From assembly GCA_001898855.1 (NCBI GenBank), contig MKVN01000032.1, positions 66,467-114,570 of the forward strand: a DNA stretch of 48,104 bases. Reading direction: 5' to 3'. The position numbers were made by a program, and so were the translations under genes. The stretch's first letter is position 1; each line of letters starts with the position of its first letter. Shown here piece by piece: positions 42,274 to 48,104 of this stretch. The stretch comes from Micrococcales bacterium 73-13. Its GTDB lineage: Bacteria > Actinomycetota > Actinomycetes > Actinomycetales > Microbacteriaceae. The notes under the pieces are model-generated. The model was not told the DNA's origin. It did not search any database and saw only the letters and a program-made list of their open reading frames with translations.

Positions 42274-43404
42274 ATGACCACCGCGTACGCCGACCCGACG
42301 CCCCGAAGCCTGCACGACAACCTGCTGCTCGGCGCCGAGGACCACTTCTCGCTCGCCGCCTTCGGCTTCAACAACCGGGGCGGGATGTGGTTCAGCACCG
42401 CGGAGGAGACCCCGAGGGCCACCTGGGAGGAGACCAAGGCCCTCGCCCTGGCCGCCGAGGCGGCCGGGTTCGAGGCCCTGGTGCCGAACGCCAGGTGGAA
42501 GGGCTTCGGGGGCAGCAGCGACTACAACCTGTGGAGCCTCGAGGCGATCCCGTGGGCGGCGGGCCTCGCCGAGGCCACCTCGCGCATCCACATCTTCGCG
42601 ACGGTGCACGCCCCGACCATCCACCCGGTGCGGATGGCGAAGCAGGCCGCGACGATCGACCACATCTCCGGCGGCCGCTTCGGCCTCAACGTCGTGGCGG
42701 GCTGGAATCCGGCGGAGATGGCGATGTTCGGCCGCGAGGTGCAGGACCACCCGGACCGCTACGCCTTCGCGACAGAGTGGATGGACCTCGTCGAGCGGCT
42801 CTGGACGAGCCCCGGCGAGTTCGACTACGCGGGCCGGTACTTCACCGCGGAAGGCGCCATCTCGATCCCGCACCCGGTCCAGTCGCCACGGCCCGTCGTG
42901 ATGAACGCGGCGATCAGCGAGACCGGACGCCGGTTCGCCGCGCGGTTCGCCGACATCAACTTCATGGTCTCCGACGACCCGGAGGACGTATCGGCCTACG
43001 TCACCGGCATCAAGCGGCTGGCCCGGGAGGAGTTCGACCGGGACATCAACGTCATGACCCAGATCGGCATCATCATCGGGGAGACCGAGGCCGACGCGCG
43101 CAAGCGGCTGGACCACTGGCTCAAGGACCTCGGCGACTGGGAGGCGGTGCGCCGCTTCGCCAACATGAACCTGGAGACCGCGCCGGACTTCGCGTTCGAC
43201 TCCAAGGAGATGCGGGTCGCGATGGGCCACCACTCGGCGCCGCTGGTCGGGACGCCCGAGCAGATCGTCGAGAAGATCGCGATGTTCAAGAAGGCCGGCA
43301 TCAGCGGGGCCGCCGTCAACTGGGTCGACTACGCCGAGGGCATCCGACAGTACGACGAGCTGCTGCGCCCGCTGCTGGTGGACGCCGGCCTGCGCCGGTT
43401 CTGA
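42274..43404 (+). CDS. LLM-class FMN-dependent monooxygenase (RutA-like)
   Basis: A 376-residue member of the bacterial-luciferase-like monooxygenase family. The RutA-type signatures are ARWKGFGGSSDYNLWSLEAI (about 70-89), ATSRIHIFATVHAPTIHPVR, and ISGGRFGLNVVAGWNPAEMAMFG (about 129-151). RutA splits the uracil ring using FMN and O2 with flavin from RutF. Here a RutF-like reductase lies upstream under a matching promoter. Related enzymes attack other N-heterocycles, so the substrate could be a pyridine, pyrimidine or lactam. AAGGAG precedes the ATG; the gene follows the hydrolase by 19 bp. Confidence 0.84.
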   Translation: MTTAYADPTPRSLHDNLLLGAEDHFSLAAFGFNNRGGMWFSTAEETPRATWEETKALALAAEAAGFEALVPNARWKGFGGSSDYNLWSLEAIPWAAGLAEATSRIHIFATVHAPTIHPVRMAKQAATIDHISGGRFGLNVVAGWNPAEMAMFGREVQDHPDRYAFATEWMDLVERLWTSPGEFDYAGRYFTAEGAISIPHPVQSPRPVVMNAAISETGRRFAARFADINFMVSDDPEDVSAYVTGIKRLAREEFDRDINVMTQIGIIIGETEADARKRLDHWLKDLGDWEAVRRFANMNLETAPDFAFDSKEMRVAMGHHSAPLVGTPEQIVEKIAMFKKAGISGAAVNWVDYAEGIRQYDELLRPLLVDAGLRRF

Positions 43405-43416
43405 GCGGGTCGGGCC

Positions 43417-44166
43417 GTGACGCGAACCCACGCCGGACGGACCGCCGTCGTCACCGGGGCGGCGAACGGGATCGGCCGCGCGCTGGCGGTCGGCCTCGCC
43501 GCCCGCGGCGCGCGCGTCGTGATCGCCGATCTCGCCGACGCCGCGGAGACCCTCGAGCTGATCGCCGCCGACGGCGGCACCGCCGTCGCGGTGCCGGCCG
43601 ACATCAGCGACGCGGCCTCGGTCGCCGGCATCGCCGCGGCGGCCGAGGAGCTCGGCGGTGCGGACATCCTGGTGCTGAACGCGGGGATCCAGCCGTTCAT
43701 CCCCTTCGACCGGATGACCTTCGAGCAGTGGCGCCGGGTGATGTCGGTGAACGTCGACTCGCTGTTCCATCTCTGCCAGGCGTTCCTTCCCGGCATGCGG
43801 GCGCGGGGCTGGGGGCGGATCGTCGCGATGTCGTCGAACACCTATCACCTCGGCGTGCCGGGCGTCGCGCACTACGTCGCGAGCAAGGGCGCGGTGCAGG
43901 GCTTCGTGCGATCGCTGGCCGGAGAGATCGGGGTCGACGGGGTGACGATCAACGCGATCGCGCCGAGCCTCACCCGCACCCCCGGCACCAGCACCGGGCC
44001 GCAGGACGAGCTCGGCCTGTTCGAGCTCGCCATCAGGGAGCAGGCGGTCAAGCGGACGGAGCAGCCGGAGGACCTGGTCGGCGCGACGGCGTTCCTCACC
44101 TCCGACGACTCGGCGTTCGTCACCGGCCAGACCCTGCTCGTCGACGGCGGCTGGGCGCACGTCTGA
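43417..44166 (+). CDS. Short-chain dehydrogenase/reductase (catalytically complete)
   Basis: A 249-residue SDR. Cofactor loop GAANGIG (about 13-19), NAG motif (LNAGIQPF), catalytic Ser in AMSSNTYH and intact YVASK (about residue 149), with C-terminal LVDGGWAHV. It probably oxidises an alcohol or reduces an aldehyde made by the preceding enzymes. GTG start at 43417, 12 bp after the monooxygenase, last gene of the LysR-type operon. It converges on purH after 24 bp. Confidence 0.92.
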   Translation: MTRTHAGRTAVVTGAANGIGRALAVGLAARGARVVIADLADAAETLELIAADGGTAVAVPADISDAASVAGIAAAAEELGGADILVLNAGIQPFIPFDRMTFEQWRRVMSVNVDSLFHLCQAFLPGMRARGWGRIVAMSSNTYHLGVPGVAHYVASKGAVQGFVRSLAGEIGVDGVTINAIAPSLTRTPGTSTGPQDELGLFELAIREQAVKRTEQPEDLVGATAFLTSDDSAFVTGQTLLVDGGWAHV

Positions 44167-44190
44167 CCCGCCGCGCTCCCGAAGCAGGAG

Positions 44191-45780
44191 TCAGTGGAAG
44201 AAGTGGCGCTCGCCGGTGAGGTACATGGTGACGCCGCGCGACGCCGCGAGGGCGACGACCTCCTCGTCGCGGACCGAGCCGCCGGGCTGCACGATCGCGC
44301 GGACGCCGCCGTCGATGAGGATCTCGGGCCCGTCGGCGAAGGGGAAGAACGCGTCGCTCGCCGCGACCGAGCCCGCGGCGCGCTCGCCGGCGCGGGCGAC
44401 GGCCAGGCGGCAGGAGTCCACCCGGTTGACCTGGCCCATGCCGATGCCGACGGAGGCGCCGCCGGAGGCGAGCAGGATGGCGTTCGACTTCACGGCGCGC
44501 ACCGCGCGCCAGGCGAACTCGAGGTCCGCGAGGGTCGCGGCGTCCGCCGGCTCGCCCGCGACGAGCTGCCAGCCGGCCGCGGCGGCGAAGCGCTGGTCGG
44601 CCTGCTGCATGAGCAGACCGCCGGAGACCTGGCGGATCTCGACGGCGGGGCTCGCGAACCCGTCCGGCAGCTCGATGAGGCGCAGGCTCCTCCGCTCGGC
44701 GAGCACCTCGAGCGCCTCCGGCTCGAAGCCGGGCGCCGCGACCACCTCGGTGAAGATCGGGGCGATCGACTCGGCCGTGGCCCGGTCGACCGGGCGGTTC
44801 GTCGCGATGACGCCGCCGAAGGCCGAGACCGGGTCGGACTCGTGCGCGAGGCGGTGCGCCTCGGCGAGCGTCGCCGCGGTCGCGATGCCGCACGGATTGG
44901 CGTGCTTGATGATCGCGACGGCAGGGCCGTCGTGGTCGTACGCGGCGCGCACCGCGGCGTCGGCGTCGACGTAGTTGTTGTAGGACATCTCCTTGCCGCC
45001 GAGCTGCCGCGCGCTCGCGATGCCCGGCCGTCCGCCGATCGCGGTGTAGAGCGCCGCGCGCTGGTGCGAGTTCTCGCCGTAGCGCAGCGCGGCCTGCTGC
45101 CGCCAGGCGCCGCCGACCCAGGCGGGGAACGGGGAGTCGCCGGCGTCCGGCGCGACGACGCTGCCGATCCAGCTGGCGACCGCGGTGTCGTAGGTGGCGG
45201 TGTGGCGGAAGGCGTCACGGGCGAGCCCGCGGCGCTGCGCCAGCGTCGTCCCGCCCGCCGCGAGCGCCGCGACGATCTCGTCGTAGCGGGCGGGGTCGGT
45301 GACGACCGCGACGTTCGCGTGGTTCTTCGCCGCGGCGCGGACCATGGCCGGCCCGCCGATGTCGATCTGCTCGACGACGGCATCCGGCTCCGCCCCGGAG
45401 GCGACGGTCTGCACGAAGGGGTAGAGGTTCACGACGACCAGCTCGAACGGCGCGATCCCGAACTCGGCCAGCTCGCGCTCGTGCCGCTCCAGCCGGAGGT
45501 CGGCGAGCAGGCCGGAGTGCACGCCGGGGTGCAGGGTGCGCACCCGACCGTCGAGGTGCTCCGGGTAGCCGGTGACCTCCTGGACCTGGGTGACCGGCAG
45601 GCCCGCGGCGGCGATCGCGGCGCCGGTGCCGCCGGTCGAGACGACCTCGACGCCGGCGTCGGCGAGTGCGCGGGCGAGCTCGACGAGCCCGGTCTTGTCG
45701 CTGACCGCGACGAGCGCGCGCCGGATCGGCACCAGGTCGCGGTCGCGGTACTCGGCTGGGTCGATCGTCGGGCCGGACAT
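44191..45780 (-). CDS. purH: Bifunctional AICAR formyltransferase/IMP cyclohydrolase
   Basis: PurH does the last two steps of purine synthesis: formylation of AICAR by 10-formyl-THF, then closure to IMP. The 529-residue protein has the IMP cyclohydrolase domain (about 15-160: [45 protein letters not shown]) and the transformylase domain with [21 protein letters not shown] [25 protein letters not shown] and the C-terminal [18 protein letters not shown]. The ATG shares one base with purN's TGA (TGATG). Its folate cofactor is supplied by GlyA-FolD, whose ZTP riboswitch is in the same window. Confidence 0.97.
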   Translation of the reverse strand: MSGPTIDPAEYRDRDLVPIRRALVAVSDKTGLVELARALADAGVEVVSTGGTGAAIAAAGLPVTQVQEVTGYPEHLDGRVRTLHPGVHSGLLADLRLERHERELAEFGIAPFELVVVNLYPFVQTVASGAEPDAVVEQIDIGGPAMVRAAAKNHANVAVVTDPARYDEIVAALAAGGTTLAQRRGLARDAFRHTATYDTAVASWIGSVVAPDAGDSPFPAWVGGAWRQQAALRYGENSHQRAALYTAIGGRPGIASARQLGGKEMSYNNYVDADAAVRAAYDHDGPAVAIIKHANPCGIATAATLAEAHRLAHESDPVSAFGGVIATNRPVDRATAESIAPIFTEVVAAPGFEPEALEVLAERRSLRLIELPDGFASPAVEIRQVSGGLLMQQADQRFAAAAGWQLVAGEPADAATLADLEFAWRAVRAVKSNAILLASGGASVGIGMGQVNRVDSCRLAVARAGERAAGSVAASDAFFPFADGPEILIDGGVRAIVQPGGSVRDEEVVALAASRGVTMYLTGERHFFH

Positions 45781-46370
45781 CAGCGGCTCAGCTCCTTCAG
45801 GTCGAGACGGCCGTCCGCGACCTCGCGGACGACCCGGATGAGCAGACGGCGCTCCACGGGCTTGATGCGCTCGTGGAGCGAGGCCTCGGTGTCGCCGGGC
45901 AGCACCGGGACGCGCTCCCGCACGATGACCGGCCCGGTGTCGACGCCGTCGTCGACGACGATGACGCTCGCGCCGGTCTCGTGCACGCCGGCCTCGAGCG
46001 CGTCGCGCACCCCGTGCGCGCCGGGGAACTCCGGCAGGTATGCGGGGTGCGTGTTGACGAGCGCCGGCGCGAGCGCGTCGACGACCGGCTGCGGCAGCAG
46101 CCGCATGAAGCCGCTGAGCACCGTGAGGCCCGGCTCCCAGACGGCGATCTGCTCGAGCAGCGCCTCGCCCCAGGCGTCGCGGTCCGGGTGCCCGGACAGG
46201 GGCACCACGAAGGTCGGGATGCCGCGCTCCTCGGCGAAGGCGAGCCCGTCCGCCTCGACGTCGGAGCCGACCGCGACGACGCGGGCCGGGAAGTCCGGCG
46301 AGTCCGCCGCCTCCAGCAGGGCTCGGAGGTTCGTGCCGCCGCCGCTGATGAGCACGACGACGCGGAGCAC
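45780..46370 (-). CDS. purN: Phosphoribosylglycinamide formyltransferase
   Basis: PurN formylates GAR with 10-formyl-THF in purine synthesis. The 196-residue product has the phosphate loop [15 protein letters not shown] (about 7-21), [15 protein letters not shown] (formate site) and the catalytic Asn/His/Asp blocks [23 protein letters not shown] and [11 protein letters not shown]. The GTG at 46370 lies 6 nt from a TAGGCT -10. The purN-purH order, preceded by a PerM-like gene, is conserved in actinobacteria. Confidence 0.96.
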   Translation of the reverse strand: MLRVVVLISGGGTNLRALLEAADSPDFPARVVAVGSDVEADGLAFAEERGIPTFVVPLSGHPDRDAWGEALLEQIAVWEPGLTVLSGFMRLLPQPVVDALAPALVNTHPAYLPEFPGAHGVRDALEAGVHETGASVIVVDDGVDTGPVIVRERVPVLPGDTEASLHERIKPVERRLLIRVVREVADGRLDLKELSR

Positions 46371-46376
46371 TCCCCC

Positions 46377-46382
46377 AGCCTA
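46377..46382 (-). promoter_or_regulatory. -10 box of purN-purH
   Basis: TAGGCT on the reverse strand, 6 nt before the GTG at 46370. It sits in the 23-bp gap after the PerM-like gene, so purN-purH can be transcribed independently and leaderless. Confidence 0.5.
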
Positions 46383-46393
46383 CCGTGCCCCAC

Positions 46394-47632
46394 TCAGCGG
46401 CTGAGGGGCTGCCGGCGGCGGGCGAAGGCCTCCAGCTGCGCGTCCACGAGCATCCCGACGACGATCGCGATGGACAGCTGGACCGCCGCCCAGACGCCCA
46501 CCTGCAGCCCGTCGGGTCCCAGGTCCGCGAGGCGTCCGGGACCGCCCGCGCCGGAGGACCACGCGGCGAGCAGGCCGAGCACGAGCCCGCCGAGCAGCCC
46601 GGCCCCGATCCCGACCAGCACCGCCCGCCAGTCGCGCAGCACGCCGCGGATCCGGCGGTGGGTGAGCACGCCGGCGGCGAACCCGGCCGCCAGCGGCACG
46701 AGCAGGCCGAGCCAGCCGACCGGCGACGGCTCGGTCGGGATCGCGCCGAAGAGCGGGATCGGCGGCACCGGGCCGAGCACCGTCCCGAACGGCCCGACGC
46801 TCGAGCCGGTGCCCGCCGCGAAGCCGGGGCCGATCAGCCAGGACGCCGTCCAGAGCACCGCGTTCGGCAGCAGCGCGAGCTGCGCGACGGTGAGCACCGC
46901 GCCGCCGAGGATCCCGCCGTGCAGCGACTCGTAGAGCGCGATCATGCTCGTGAACGAGATCGCGAGCGCGAGGGCGGTGACCACCGCCGAGGCCGCCAGC
47001 ACGCCGGCGACCGCCGCCAGCGCGCCGCGCACCGTCCCGTCGACGCCGACCCGGAGGCCGAGCGGGATGCGCTCGCGGAGCCGGCCGACGGCCCGCGCGA
47101 ACCGGTCGGGCCGCTCCCGCTCGGGGCGCAGCGAGGACGTGGCCATGCCGACCGCGAGACCGGCGCCGAAGACCAGGGTCGGCAGCAGGACCCCCTGCAC
47201 GATCGACGGCCGGGCGGCCGGGTCGAGCACCGGCAGCACGATCGCGAGCGAGCCGCCGGCGAAGACGAGCACCGCCGAGAGCCCGCCGACGATCGGGTGG
47301 CCCGCCTCGGAGACCCGCCGGCCGGCCCGGATCGCGAGCAGGAAGGTCAGCAGCGCGAATCCGAGCAGCGCGATCGTGACGGTGACGGGCAGCTCGGCGC
47401 CGGGCAGGCCGAGGCCGGCCGCGGTCTCCGGGTCGAGCCGGAACGTGATGTCGACGCCGTGTCCGAGCAGCCACACGTCGGCGGCGACGCGCCAGACCAC
47501 GAGGTAGTCGGCGGCGAAGCCGTACTGCGCGGCCCAGACCAGCGTCGCGGTGACGATCGGGATGCCGACGCCGATCGCGAGCACGAGGAGCGTCTCGGCC
47601 GCGGCGAAGACAGCGGTGAGCCAGCGGGGCAC
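46394..47632 (-). CDS. PerM-like membrane protein (DUF6350)
   Basis: A 412-residue protein with about nine membrane helices and an extended extracytoplasmic region near residues 50-85. Hydrophobic core and loop [50 protein letters not shown] (split across about 240-290) match the DUF6350 family, whose M. tuberculosis member PerM (Rv0955), upstream of purN, stabilises the divisome protein FtsB. The GTG at 47632 follows the next gene's stop by 3 bp. The synteny with purN-purH is the main support for the name; a cell-division role here is inference. Confidence 0.8.
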   Translation of the reverse strand: MPRWLTAVFAAAETLLVLAIGVGIPIVTATLVWAAQYGFAADYLVVWRVAADVWLLGHGVDITFRLDPETAAGLGLPGAELPVTVTIALLGFALLTFLLAIRAGRRVSEAGHPIVGGLSAVLVFAGGSLAIVLPVLDPAARPSIVQGVLLPTLVFGAGLAVGMATSSLRPERERPDRFARAVGRLRERIPLGLRVGVDGTVRGALAAVAGVLAASAVVTALALAISFTSMIALYESLHGGILGGAVLTVAQLALLPNAVLWTASWLIGPGFAAGTGSSVGPFGTVLGPVPPIPLFGAIPTEPSPVGWLGLLVPLAAGFAAGVLTHRRIRGVLRDWRAVLVGIGAGLLGGLVLGLLAAWSSGAGGPGRLADLGPDGLQVGVWAAVQLSIAIVVGMLVDAQLEAFARRRQPLSR

Positions 47633-47635
47633 GGC

Positions 47636-48100
47636 TCAGTGCACCAGGTACTCGAGGAGGATCACGACGAAGCCGACGAGCGCGGTGAGCAGGCCGCCGA
47701 GGAGCCTCGCCCAGATCGGCCGACCGCGCTGCGCCGTGGCCTGGTAGCCGAGGAAGGCGAGCACGACCATCCCGACCGCGAGCACCCAGTCCGATGCCGC
47801 GTCGCCCTCGGTCCGGGTGAGCACGCACACCAGCAGCGCGAGGGTCGGCAGGATCGCCGCATAGAGCATCCCGGCGGAGTGCGAGAAGCCCTTCCGGATC
47901 GAGGTGCCGAGCGGGTCGGCGCCGTGCCGCGCGACGACCTCCGCGAAGACGTGGGCGACGTAGAACCCGAGGAAGGAGAGCACCGACCACAGCAGCACGA
48001 GGACCAGCGGCTCGTCCGGGTCGTCGCTCTCGGCCGCGACGAGCACCTGGAAGACGACGAGACCGTAGATCGCCGGCGCCGTCGCGAGACGCTCGCGCAC
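47636..48100 (-). CDS. Membrane protein of unknown function at the window edge
   Basis: At least 154 residues with four likely membrane helices (about 9-26, 36-55, 75-95 and 103-120, with a further hydrophobic end). The loop HVFAEVVARHGADPLGTSIRKGFSHSAGM (about 50-78) is the most conserved-looking part. The visible GTG at 48100 is only a candidate start because the frame stays open to the last base, so the real start may lie outside. Located just upstream of the PerM-like gene with a 3-bp gap, suggesting one operon. No named family recognised. Confidence 0.6.
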   Translation of the reverse strand: MRERLATAPAIYGLVVFQVLVAAESDDPDEPLVLVLLWSVLSFLGFYVAHVFAEVVARHGADPLGTSIRKGFSHSAGMLYAAILPTLALLVCVLTRTEGDAASDWVLAVGMVVLAFLGYQATAQRGRPIWARLLGGLLTALVGFVVILLEYLVH

Positions 48101-48104
48101 CCAG

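Noticed and set aside
31549..44166. Island as a recent transposon insertion
   Set aside because: No transposase, integrase, flanking repeats or tRNA target at its ends. Base composition looks like the surroundings.

Overview
The window is high-GC actinobacterial DNA. Gene families and synteny point to Microbacteriaceae or a close relative in Micrococcales (inference): a GlnR-type orphan regulator beside ppk and pst, the perM-purN-purH order, 11-bp PHO boxes, paired CIRCE and HAIR heat-shock operators, and TANNNT -10 boxes lying 6-7 nt before many start codons. I see no transposase, phage gene, CRISPR array or replication origin.

Left part (1-10.3 kb): a leftward group (ygfZ end, nitrobindin-like protein, two small membrane proteins) diverges from glnR, ppk, a Nudix/phosphoglycerate-mutase MutT1-type gene and pstS-pstC-pstA-pstB. 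PHO boxes precede ppk and pstS, so phosphate uptake and polyphosphate synthesis look co-regulated.

Middle part (10.3-31.5 kb): short housekeeping and accessory units. These are a two-gene unit of poorly understood proteins; tRNA-Lys(TTT); etfB-etfA; a TetR regulator; a TyrA-like/prephenate dehydratase fusion; a ferritin-like/VIT metal transporter; a ZTP riboswitch ahead of glyA-folD-40-aa membrane protein; an isochorismatase-family hydrolase; an LAATG-anchored SGNH hydrolase; a PEBP protein; an FMN-lipoprotein/ApbE/RnfD-reductase electron-transfer unit; hsp20 under CIRCE and HAIR; an anti-sigma/sigma pair; monomeric NADP-isocitrate dehydrogenase; a TIGR02206 membrane protein; a GNAT enzyme; and an alkyltransferase-like DNA repair protein.

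Right part (31.5-44.2 kb): a compact catabolic island, the most interesting region. Leftward: a ribose-type ABC importer, an SDR lacking the usual catalytic Tyr, a 4,5-dihydroxyphthalate-decarboxylase-like protein and a class II aldolase-family protein. Rightward: a RutB/NicF-type amidohydrolase, IclR and LysR regulators, a flavin reductase, a PuuE-type polysaccharide-deacetylase-fold hydrolase, a RutA-like flavin monooxygenase and a second SDR. Two near-identical 15-bp palindromes mark the two divergent promoters (probable IclR sites). Two promoters share an aligned 58-bp architecture (probable LysR targets). The enzyme set suggests oxygenation and hydrolytic opening of an N-heterocycle or cyclic amide. 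The substrate is not evident from sequence. The window closes with purH, purN, a PerM-like protein and a membrane protein reaching the edge.
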